Positions 39,419 through 50,600 of a stretch of DNA of 64,000 nucleotides are shown piece after piece. A program made the position numbers and the translations under genes. Origin of the DNA: Ailanthus altissimus (Eukaryota > Streptophyta > Magnoliopsida > Sapindales > Simaroubaceae); the NCBI GenBank assembly GCA_946807835.1, contig OX327703.1, positions 1,495,501 to 1,559,500 of the forward strand. Reading direction: 5' to 3'. The notes under the pieces are model-generated. The model did not search any database. It was not told the origin of the DNA and saw only the letters and a list, made by a program, of their open reading frames with translations. Within the stretch, counting starts at the first letter, position 1; the number at the start of each line of letters is the position of its first letter.

Positions 39419-39817
39419 GATCTTTAGATCTTACATCAGTTAAATATGGGCTTAGTTAATGTTAAATAATCTCTTAGGCACCATTTTCTCTTAAACTAGC
39501 TTTTGGGGGTAGGTTTTACCCATGAGATTGTTATCGTGATATCAGAACCAACCCCATACACACGCCCACGTTGTGGAAGGAGCAACCTGGGAGGGCTGCT
39601 ACTTGGTCGCGTGCGAGATTTGCAAAGTCATTAAAGTAGGCTACCATGGACATTGGTATCAGAAGTGTAAAGGTTTGTAATGATCCATGGATCCCACATT
39701 GGCTAAGTATCCATAGATCCCACATCGACTAAGTAGCTTAGCTAGTTTAATAATTCCTTAGGCACCATTCTCTCTCAAATTAGCTTTTGAGGTTAGTTCT
39801 ACCTATGGAGTTACTAT
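39419..39817 (+). mobile_element. old TRIM-like element (short LTRs around a primer binding site)
   Basis: Two diverged direct repeats, about 39419-39534 and 39700-39817, share ttaggcaccatt(t/c)tctct, aactagctttt-type and acccatgagattgttat-type blocks. Just inside the left copy is gtgatatcagaaccaacc, resembling the initiator-methionine tRNA primer binding site (tggtatcagagcc). The 165-bp interior has no coding capacity. Short LTRs plus a primer site with no genes define terminal-repeat retrotransposons in miniature. A 27-bp sub-repeat (gatcc(c)acat...ctaagta) is doubled at 39682-39735. Ends are approximate. Confidence 0.6.
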
Positions 39818-40122
39818 ATTTTTTTTTACTATTTCACTTTTTAAAATATTGGTACTTTTATATTAACCTTTATAAAATTTTATTTTTAATATTAAGATTC
39901 ATATAATTAATTTCGTAATATTTTAGAGATCACTCATGTGCTAAAAATAAAATTCATATAATTAATTTCATGATATTTTAGAGTTCACCCATGTATTACT
40001 TGACAAGGGCAAAGAACAAGTAAACTTTCAAGGTATGTCTTAATACCTAACTACATTTCAATGATTTTGAAAATACCTATCTATATGCCCTTAGTTAGTA
40101 AATTCCGTTAAATAAAGGGTAT

Positions 40123-41244
40123 TGTTAAGGGTAAAAGATTGGTGATACTTAGTTCGGCCTAGAATAAGCTGCATTAATAAGACCGAGCTCGAGTTCAAAT
40201 ATTTAAACCTCTATAACTCAGCCAGAAAATCTCATTTAATGGGACCAGTGTTAGAACATATGTCACTACTTAGTGACAATTCAGAGAACATGTTATAGGA
40301 ATTTGAGCATTTATCATCTCATCATGGACCCACTAGTAAGTGTACACTTTAGCACGCCTTAGGTCACACGCTACATTAGTAGCATAACCTACATCATTCA
40401 AGCTATTAAACTAAAGATAAAGTTGAATAAGAAAATCCCTAAGGAGCCAATAAGTGCATGGCATGTCAGCAAACACAGAGTTTTGTCTTTTAGTGACACT
40501 ATTGGCACAATAGACAGAAGGTGTTTGGGATAGTTGGACAATCCAGCTTAAAATTCGCTGAGCTCCAAGGGATAGAGTCAGAAAACTCACTAAACTCTCA
40601 AGTTTCACCAACTCGGCTTGGCAACTTGAAAAACAACCAATAACTAATATTTATAATACTACAAATATTAGGGGAGGTTAAATAGCCTTCTTGCCTCTCT
40701 AGTGAAGTTTTGTAAAATACCTCTCATGATAGGGACTGTTCTCTAATGATAGTTCATCATATGTCACCTTTGAAGAGAAATATCTAGGTTGACATTCTCT
40801 AAACTCAAGTTAAGTATCAAAATTGAGAAATGGTAATGGACTTTTTGAACATTTTGAATTTTGAACTCTCATTTTAGTAAGAGAAAACTCTCCACATTTT
40901 CTTTAGAATTTTTCACTTTCTCTAAGGTAAGTAAATCATAGGAAACTTTTTTCATAACAAACTCATTTGACTAGAGTGTCAGAGGGTCGTCATTGGTCAC
41001 CCCGTTGGTACTCGCTACTAACATCGTGTTCTTTGTATTCCTTTAGTCCCCTCAGCTCGTCTAGCTCTAGTTTAATATTTAACTCACTTTTAACTTAGCC
41101 TTATACTCTGTACCATTAAAACAACCTTCAACTTGAACCTTGGTGAAAGAAGGTTAAAGAAACTTGGACTTTTAAACATCCCTTTATCTTTTACACACCT
41201 AGTTAGAGTCGGGTCATTCACAGGCCAAAATTTAGACCCTAACA
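40123..41244. mobile_element. probable solo LTR
   Basis: 1122 bp starting TGTTAAGGGT and ending ACCCTAACA, the TG...CA termini and short inverted repeat typical of LTRs. It is flanked by GGTAT on the left and AGTAT on the right, a 4-of-5 target duplication. The interior is less AT-rich than its surroundings and has no recognisable gag or pol. A second LTR copy is not present in the window. A non-autonomous element with other ends is the alternative. Confidence 0.6.
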
Positions 41245-42223
41245 AGTATTGTAGTAAATTAATTTATGAATAGTACGCAATGTTTAACAGTGAATAGTAT
41301 CATTGTCGCTGCTTGTCAACCGGTGACCAATTTTTAGTCGATAAGTGACATTGATTATTGTTCATAGGTTATTTTTTTTTATTTAATAGAATTTATTATT
41401 TGAAGGGGTGTAGATGGATATTTTTAAAATTATGGAGTGTAGTTTAATATTAACTCATACCTTAAGGGTCTACTTGTCCTTTACCCACTCGATGATGATG
41501 AAGTTTAATAATGAAGAATAATAATATTTGAATGTAGGCCATGCATTGAGATGTAGAGCAAAATGATGGGGTTGATACTATAATACTTAGCATTAAAAGT
41601 ATTGAAAATAATGCTATAATTTTAAAATAATATTTTAAATAATGTTAAAATAGTGTAATTTTTAAAATTATCCATTATACCACTTTATCATTAATAATGG
41701 TTTGACACATCATTTAAGATAAAAAATTTGAAATACCATTTAAAAAATACACATTACTCAAAATATTGGTCATTCTTTGACACTTTTAACAGGTGGAATG
41801 ACTGCTTCACAATTGAGTCAAATGCAGCCATTGTGGTACCTCTCACATGGCATCTGAGCTTGGGTCGATAATCTTAATAAATATAGTAATATTTGTACTC
41901 ATTGTAATCTTTTAGAGTTTTGTATGCTGCATGCTAGAGAAGTAAATAAAGTAGTCCGTGATTTAGTCAAATTAGATTTAAATTTTTCTACAAATGTCAC
42001 TTGAAAGTTTGATATTCCAAGAGCATTAACTTTTATCGTAATAGAAGATTATTCTTCGCCATCTAGTAAAAAAAAGGGGGTACCGGTCCTTCTCATGCAT
42101 GCCATTGATAAAAGAGTTACTTTCAGTTTGATTGACCATATTTTTCTCTCTCTTTTCTTTTTCTTCTTCTTCTTCCACCGAGCAACTGGCAACAATGTCT
42201 CCATCTAGCTTTAATAAATAATT
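41245..42223. other. intergenic region, no gene seen
   Basis: AT-rich, with a locally foldback-like stretch near 41570-41770 that resembles other AT-rich MITE-like stretches in the window. No gene was supported. Confidence 0.35.
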
Positions 42224-42690
42224 TGTAATACCCTAGACAAATTTTACATCGTCAAGGCATAGGAGAGATGTTGGATTTATAAGGGGTGACCTACACCTTA
42301 ATTGGTAAGACGCGTTTTGGGTGAAGGACGCTAGCGTAAAGCCTAAGAACAAAACCGTGAGGGCTTAGGCCCAAAGTAAACAATATCTTGCCAGGTCTGA
42401 GTTGGGTCATGATAGATGGTATCAAAACCACTCTCGGTGTCCTCTTGGGCGATGGCAGGGCAAACTCAACAAGGACGCTAAATCCTTAAAGGGGGTGTAT
42501 GTAACACCCTAAGTAAATCCCACATCGTCAGGGCATGTGAGAGATACTGAGTTTATAAGGGGTGATTCACACCTTAATTGGCAAGACACGTTTTGGGTGA
42601 AGGACACTAACGTGAAGCGCAAGAACAAAACCGTGAGGACTTAGACCAAAAGTGGACAATATCTTGCTAGGTCTGAATTGGGTCATGACA
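42224..42690 (+). mobile_element. intact TRIM retrotransposon with perfect target duplication
   Basis: Two 191-bp LTRs, 42224-42414 and 42500-42690, start TGTAA(T/C)ACCCTA and end GGGTCATGA(T/C)A. Directly after the left LTR is tggtatcaaaacc (42417-42429), a primer binding site close to the initiator-methionine tRNA complement. Directly before the right LTR is the polypurine tract aaagggggtg. The interior is only 85 bp and noncoding. The flanks are TAATT (42219-42223) and TAATT (42691-42695), a perfect 5-bp target-site duplication. Such an element would need the enzymes of a full-length partner to move. The LTRs differ at a modest number of sites, so insertion is not very recent. Confidence 0.93.
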
Positions 42691-42795
42691 TAATTTATCA
42701 AGTTTATTGACATTAATATTCCCTTTCCTAGAGAGAGATAAAGATAATCAATCCATGCTTCTTTGTATCAAGTGTTGAAAATATTAGTAGAGGTT

Positions 42796-43115
42796 GTGCA
42801 GCTGAAGCAGCAAGAAAAATTCATGATTTAGAGTTATTGCACTGATCGATTGTAAAGCTTGTTTAGAGACATGGATGTTTTCGAGCTCTTTTATCTTATC
42901 TTTACTCAAGCGGATTTGCAGAAGAATTAAGGACTATAATTAATCACAGCATTAGGTGCAGCTGAGGCAACAAGCAAAATTCATGATTTAGAGTTACTGC
43001 ACTGATCGATTGTGAAGCTTGTTTAGAGACATGGATGTTTTCGAGCTCTTTTATCTTATCTTTACTAAAGCGGATTTGCAGAAGAATCAAAGACTATAAT
43101 TAATCACAGCATTGG
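42796..43115. repeat. 160-bp tandem duplication
   Basis: Unit 42796-42955 is repeated at 42956-43115 with about ten differences. Both units begin gtgcagctgaggca-like and contain gagacatggatgttttcgag. A third unit starts (gtgca) and stops at 43120. Origin is unknown; no long open frame spans it. Confidence 0.9.
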
Positions 43116-43120
43116 GTGCA

Positions 43121-44280
43121 ATTTTCCTCTCCCCCCAAAAGGGAAGGGTTTTTCATGCCAAATCTTTATAAATTGGATGTCCATATGTAACCTCATTTAT
43201 TTTTGAGCCTATCCACCAATATTTAGCTAGATTATTGACGGGGAATGATATTACATTGTATTTCAGATTTTTTTATTTTAAATAATGTATCAAATGATTA
43301 TTAAATAATAAAATAATGTAATTAATAATTTTAAAATATTATTTTTTAATTTAAATTTACACCATTTTTAAAATTTTAATTTTTAAATAAAATTATTACA
43401 CCATAATACTCTCTTGTCCATCTAACGGACAAAGTTTACTAGGAGGGTCTAGTAAGTATTTGAAAATTATGGGTGTTTAGCTGTAGATTAGGTCATACTT
43501 TAGGGGTCTATCATCTATTTTTTAAAAATAAATACATATAAACTAAAAATTTACAACTTGTTTTTATTTTTATTTTATGTTGTTGATTTTTTTTCATATA
43601 ATTTGGAGCTGACCATTTTTTACTCAACTCGTAAACTTAGATAAAAAAATGTAAATTAAGATGAGAGAATTTTAACTTATTTAATAAACGAGTCGTGTGA
43701 GTGACCTATTTATTAAACTCAAATTAAAATGTGTAAACTTGCTAACTTGTTTATAACTCATTTAATTAATATATTAATGAACCGTTAATTTATTTAAAAT
43801 AAAGATAAATTTGATATTTTTTAAAATGTCAAAACCAATTTAATAAACCAATTTTATATTTAAAATTTTATTTTTTTGAAAAAAACGTAACCAATTTAGT
43901 AAAGTAAAATTGTTACCCTAAAATTTTAAATTCTAAATTTTTAAATCAGCCGCCAACTTTCAAGCCTTTATTCTTTTTTGACACTTTAGTTTAAGAGTAG
44001 AAAAAAATTGATAATCGAAAAATTGAATTAATTTAATTTGGTTTCCGCATTTTAAAAACATTGTTCGATTATTATTATTATTATTATTATTATGATAACT
44101 GAACGGTTAGTTTGGATCGGTAAAAATCGGTTTTTAATTAATAATATTTTAAAATATAAAACACCAACTGTCATATTCTGATTGGGGAACAAAAAAACAA
44201 CTGTAAGATCACCCGCACCAAATTACATATATATATACATACAATTTTTAAAAAAACCCTGAAATTTTCAATTTCAGTCT
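43121..44280. other. AT-rich intergenic region upstream of the histidine gene
   Basis: No gene recognised. An (ATT)9 microsatellite lies at about 44066-44092. The promoter of the histidinol-phosphate aminotransferase gene should be at the right end; the tatatatata at 44226-44237 could act as a TATA region, but that is unproven. Confidence 0.4.
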
Positions 44281-44529
44281 TCTCTCCTCTCTCTCGTCTC
44301 GGCCTCCTCTCTCTCGTCTGCGGCGCCGGTTTTCCGTCACCGGTTCCGGCCAAGCAAAGCCTGCCTTCCACCAGTCTCCACCTCCAGCCCGCTGTCCACG
44401 TCTCGGCCGCCACAAATCCCGTTAGGAACTCCTAGCCCGCGAATTTCAGTGTCGCCGGCCGTCCGGAAGCTTCCAGCCTTCAGCCTCCACCTTCAGCCCA
44501 CCGTCCGCCACCCGGCAGGATTACCCAGG
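44281..44529 (+). other. probable 5' UTR exon of the histidinol-phosphate aminotransferase gene
   Basis: A C-rich stretch ends at 44529 with the donor acccag|gttttg. The matching acceptor gaaatgcag (AG at 44680-44681) opens the exon with the start codon seven bases on. The 5' limit is a guess from base composition. Confidence 0.5.
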
Positions 44530-44687
44530 TTTTGTTTTAATTTTTTTTATTTGATATTTTTAATTAAATATTAAAATTTTGGATGGATTTTGGCTAATAA
44601 CAATTTCTTTGTATGCGATCTTTTTCTTTTACTCGTAAACTATATGTTGTTTTTGTAACTCTTGACTCGTATGAAATGCAGATATTC

Positions 44688-47600
44688 ATGGGTGCTACTG
44701 ACTCTTCATCTCTCAATTTACTAAAATCCAACATCAATTTTCACCCATTTGTGGTACCAAATAGAACCTTTTGCTCATTTGAAGGAAATCAGAGAAGGGT
44801 TATTGCTATGTCCTCCACTATACCTGTGGTCAATCAGGGTCAACAGAGTTTGACCGGTGACTCTTTCATTCGACCACATTTGAGGAAACTGTCGCCTTAT
44901 CAGCCTATTTTGCCTTTTGAGGTATTTGGAGCAACCAATTTTAAATTTTCCAATTTTCTTGCTTATTCAATTGGTTATTATGGTGTAGGGGTAGTTTTTC
45001 TTTGTTATAGCGAGTTTTTGAAGTTTTGGTAACGAACTGTTTTAGGGTATTATTGGAATTCAGGTGCTGTAGAAGTGAAAAATGATAAGTGTTTGGTAAA
45101 CTCCAGCTGTCATGTAGAAGTTATCATACTTGTAAAAAAGTAAAATAGGTGTTTGGCAAATTATGCGAGGAAAATCTTCTTTTTTATAGGCTTAAATATC
45201 AACTTAATTTTGAAAATAAGTTGCAAGTATTTACTGAACACTTTATCTACCATGCTTCTAAAATTCATTAGAAGCACAACAGTTACAAACAAACTGACAA
45301 CTACTATTTTTTAAGGTGCTATAGTGTGTGAAGCAATTTCAACACGAGGTATTCAGAACAAATCCTTTTGAGTGTATTTTATTTTTGCAGTCACAATTAA
45401 TTTTAGTGACAATGTTAATGCTTTGACGGTTTGAGTGGCTTAATGTCCGTAAAACTTGTTTTCTGTTGATCAAGAAGTTTCTTTAGTGACCACTTGTATA
45501 TTAAATGGTTGAGTTTGGATAGTTTTTCTGATTCGAGTGAAGTGGATTTGTCACTTTTTGGTTTTCTGGAGTTTGCGCCCAGAAGCTGGTCGAAAGCATA
45601 GTCATCCAATTACTAAATAAATATTTGGTTGTCTGTTATATGTTTGATGATGGACAAGAAGATATACCTCTGTTGCAATCCCCTTGAATATACCTCATGT
45701 TAATTGATGAATATATTTTCATTTAAATGAGTGGAACTTCTTTTTGCAGGTTTTGTCAATGAAACTTGGAAGAAAGCCTGAGGATATAGTCAAAATAGAT
45801 GCAAATGAAAATCCCTATGGTCCACCTCCAGAGGCAAGTTATATGTAGCATCATACTTCCTTTATTGTGTAATAAACATACTATAAAAATGCTATGATCA
45901 TTTGTTTGTATTCTATTTTTCGAGTTTGGTTACTGTTGGCAACTCCTTTTTCTCTTGAGTACAAGTTTCAGATTGTTTGTAGGTTAACGAAGCTTTAGGA
46001 CAACTGAAATTTCCATATATTTATCCTGACCCTGAAAGTCGTCAATTGCGTGCTGCCCTTTCCGAAGATTCTGGGCTTGAATCAAATCATATTCTTGTGG
46101 GCTGTGGTGCAGATGAGTTGATTGATTTGATTATGCGGTTAGTCCCTAATAAGTTATGCTTATATTATCTTTTTACCACTCTTCCCATTAATTCTCTTTA
46201 ATTTTGGTTGACTTAAGGAGCTAAAAATCGCTATTATTTATGGTTTTATAATCTATTGTGCAGATGTGTACTAGATCATGGTGACAAGATTGTGGACTGC
46301 CCTCCTACCTTCACGATGTATGAGTTTGATGCTGCTGTTAATGGGGCAGTTGTTATCAAAGGTACATATAATCGTTTTAGTAGTTTTGGGTTTCAGTTTT
46401 ACATTTACTGCTCAGACGTGGGTTATTTGTCTTGTCATCTCTTAGTTCATAAAGTCTAAAATTTATACTGGCTGGGTTTCAAATCTGATATTTGAAGGAG
46501 CTGGGATCAATAAGATGGCTTTTTAGGCTGTAAGGGAAGAGTTAATCAGGTGTGGTGGAGTGTTTGAATAATTGTTTGGTTTTGATTTGAAAATAAAGAG
46601 AGAAAAAGAAAGATAAGATGAAAACATTGGGAACTATCAAATTATCATGAGAAATTGAACGCATCAAATCCAATTCTTAATTATTAATCAACTCTTCACA
46701 ATATTAATCTAGACCCAGGTTAAGTATTCCACTTTTTTTGGCAGAACATAAATTCTTCTTTGTTTCTTATCCCCCCAAAAAAAGGATATATTTTACTTTT
46801 TTTAGCAGACTATGCTTCCCAAAAATATAAGGAAATCTTGACCAAACTCAGTGTAATCACTTAACAATTGCCCAAAATAAGAGACAACTGACTCACACGA
46901 CAGCAAATTCGGGCAAAACATCAAAATATAAATACCCTCTATAGACTAGAAGTCAATAAAACTGCCAAATTCCAGGTTTAATGATAAAGCAGGAAGATTT
47001 TTTCAACCCAATTTTTGATATGGCATCATCCACATTTTTGGTGTTTTAAGATTTGACTTTGTGCAGTGATCTTTTGCAGTTCCAAGAAAGTCAGACTTCA
47101 GCTTGAACGTGGAACTCATTGCTGATTCTGTTGAGAGGGAGAAACCAAAGTGCATATTTCTAACTTCTCCTAACAATCCAGATGGAAGGTTATTTCAAAC
47201 TGCTTATATCCTCTGGCTGTGTGTGTGTGTGTGTGTTTTTTTTGTCACGTAATTATGTTATCCAAAGTTAAATTAGCAATGAAAACTCTTTTAGTGTATT
47301 TTAAAAGGATTGTAATATTTATGCGTTTTTGGTGTTTAATATCAAGTTCATACCTAAATTCATTACCTTTGAGTTTCAAGTGTGACCATGTGACAACTAA
47401 TGAAAGTTGGGATACGCATTTTGATATGTTATCTTTTGATATCCTGGAAGAAGCAATATGCACTTTTTTCTGAGTTTAATCTTTTTATTCTTAACAGCTA
47501 CATCAAATTATTTGGTTATTGAAAACTATATATATTTTTCTAAAATACTCTTGCATCCCAGTGGCTCTCTCTCGAGTTTAGTTAACAAGGATAATGTCAA

Positions 47601-50600
47601 AGTTGTTAACTTCAGTGCCCAACATGTATTAAAGTTTATTGCATTGAATTAAAACCATTGTGAATTTGGGGACATGTATTTTTCCAACTTTTGGCATGCA
47701 TATGAATTAGTTAATGTGGGTGGCATCTCTGAAAAATGTCAAAATTTGTTCTTTTTTCCCCTTAGTGTTGAAATGTACATGCAATTATTTTGTCATATAA
47801 CTTTTAGATTTCTTACCGACCTGTTATCTGGCCATTGTATTTTAGTGTCATCAATGATGAAGATCTCTTGAAGATCCTTGGGATGCCCATACTGGTGGTG
47901 CTGGATGAAGCGTACATTGAGTTTTCAGGACTTGAATCCCGGATTAAATGGGTGAAGAAGCATGATAATTTGATTGTCCTTAGAACATTTAGCAAAAGAG
48001 CCGGTATGATCTATTAGTTTGCTAATTCTTGTTTTATAGAAAGTTACATGTTTATATATTTTTTCTTCTTTAGAACTGGATAAAGGAATACCTTGTATTA
48101 TGTGGAACTTTGGTTTCTTAGTTCAGTTTTTTGTTATGAAATTGAATAATAATGGAAGTATGGCAGATTGGGTGTCATGATTGAAGCACAATTATCTATC
48201 AGTCTCCCTTTCTTTCTATCTTTTTCTGTTGAAAGTAATATTTTGCTACTTTAGGCAATTCTCCTGATGTAAGCTTGATAATTCTAACTTTCAACGCATA
48301 TCCATAGTATCCAGTAGAGGTAGAATATATTTGGTTGTGATTTTAATTCTTAATCTTGAGGATAGATTTAAGTGCTTTTATTTGTTATCTTTTTTTTTGA
48401 TAGACTGATCTTAGATGGTATTGTTACTAGTTCGTAATAATAATACTTTATTACAATAAGGCCTTTCTGTTGTACACTTTTTGTAGATTAATTCTCAGCA
48501 GAAAAGTTAAATTTCACAATGAAAACTTGTTCTGTTTTGGAGTCAAGTTATTACTGTTTCATTAAGTATCTGCCATTGTGTTGTTTCCTGCTGGATTGAC
48601 ATTCTTTCTGTGCATTGATGGTGATTATTTATACCTGTAAAGTGTTTGCTTTTCATCAACTATGAATATATTAGTTGATACAATCTTTCCTTAATGCCTG
48701 CAACGCAAATAATGGTGAAAATCTATAACCCTCATTTCTGCAACGCAAATTTGCATTGCAGAAATGATGGTTATAGATTTTCACCATTATACTGATTTTG
48801 GACTTCCATCTTTTTTAAAAAAAAATTTCTCCATTCGTGAGTACAATGACATTATCAGGTGGAAATTTCTTAATGTTTTAATATTCCATTGTATAAACCA
48901 GGAACAAGTATATCTAGAAAGAATGGGAATTGTGGAGGATGAACAGTTCAGTTTTATGGAGATAATTCCACCAATATTTGTTTGTCATTGATAAAGCTTC
49001 TCTTATCTGTAGTGTTTGTGCACTGCTTGCGGTTGCTGTGAAGATGCATTCCATTTGTTCCGATGTATGTTGCAAATAGTTAAAGTTTGGTTCAAAGACT
49101 TAGCTCTTTTGCAATTCTGTCTCAATTTCTAGTACAGTTTACAGTGTCTGTACACAAATGAAGAATTTCCTTAATAATCTTTTTTTGTTCTCTTTCACAT
49201 TTTATGTGCTTCTGACAGTAATTTTACTGATACTATTCTCTCATACTCTACTTATTTTTATTAATTAGAAACTAAAAGTTGTACTAAAAGATAAAAAATT
49301 TAGGGTGTACTAGCTATTGATCTTAAACTTTAGTTTGGGCTCCTTGTGCTGGAATTTTCTCTCCATTGGTTATATATATATATATATATATTGTTGGGAC
49401 ATGTAAATAAACTTATAATTTGGAGCTTCATGTGGAGGATATGTTAATTTAACTTTCTGTCTCTCAGATGGGAGAACTAAAATTTAAATGTGAGAGTGAA
49501 ATCTGGTGCAGGTTTAGCTGGACTTCGTGTTGGATATGGAGCATTTCCTTTGAGCATAATCGAGTATATCTGGCGAGCAAAGCAACCTTATAATGTCTCT
49601 GTTGCTGCTGAAGTTGCTGCATGTGCAGCATTGCAGAACCCAACATATCTGGAGGTTTTATCCTTTATGAGTGTAGTGTGCATTTTTTAATGGTTTAATT
49701 TTTTCATCCAAATATATTTACAAGGGATGAAACTAAACCTTTGTTCTTCAGCATCATTCCTAATATTAGTGTGTAATATTTGCCAGAATGTTAAAGAGTT
49801 GTTGGTACGAGAACGGGATAGGCTTTTCAAACTTCTTAAGGAAGTACCATTTCTCAATCCATATCCAAGCTATTCTAATTTTATTCTTTGTGAAGTTACA
49901 TCTGGAAAGGATGCTAAGAAGCTAAAGGTACATATCCTTTTCTGCAATTCCCTACTTTACATTCTGAAATAATTTACATTCTGCATCCAACATTTTGCTT
50001 GATATAATGGAATTAATTCTCCTATTTCCATTTTTCAGTACTCCTGGTATACATTTTAGTTTTCCAATTTTTTTGTGTGTTGTCTCTCAGATTTATCTAT
50101 GAGCCCAATCAGGCAAAATTAAGTTTTTCTAATATACCAAACATGAGGTTTTAACACTGCTTTTAGTCCCATGAATCCTCAAAATTCTATAGATTACAAC
50201 GAGTTGAATTGTGTTCAAGTGTTGGGTGTCAATGCATCTTTAGGTTTGTAATTGATGCCCTTAAATTCCTGAATATGTTATGATGCTAAATTTTTTGAGA
50301 CAGTCTTGATGCAAAATGAAGTCCACTGTTTTTTCTGCATGTTCTGTTCGGAGGAAAAAGAAAAAGAAAGAAGAAGCATTATGCACACTGCATAATGTTT
50401 TTGACATAGCAGAGTCGGTAATATTACTTGTAGTGAATTATAAATGTTTATCCTGTACTCATGTCATAATTGTCAAATATTGGTTACTTGTTATATGTTG
50501 AAATTTTCTTGTAAGTTGAAACTGGAACTTTTCATTTAAGTTGCTTTGTTGCTGCAAGACTACAAGAGTAAGACATTATCTTGAAACTAAATGGTAAAAT

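Noticed and set aside
44171..44413. 80-codon Arg-rich frame on the minus strand
   Set aside because: Antisense to the C-rich 5' UTR of the histidinol-phosphate aminotransferase gene.
47219..47238. (GT)n run considered as a regulatory element
   Set aside because: Ordinary short microsatellite inside an intron.
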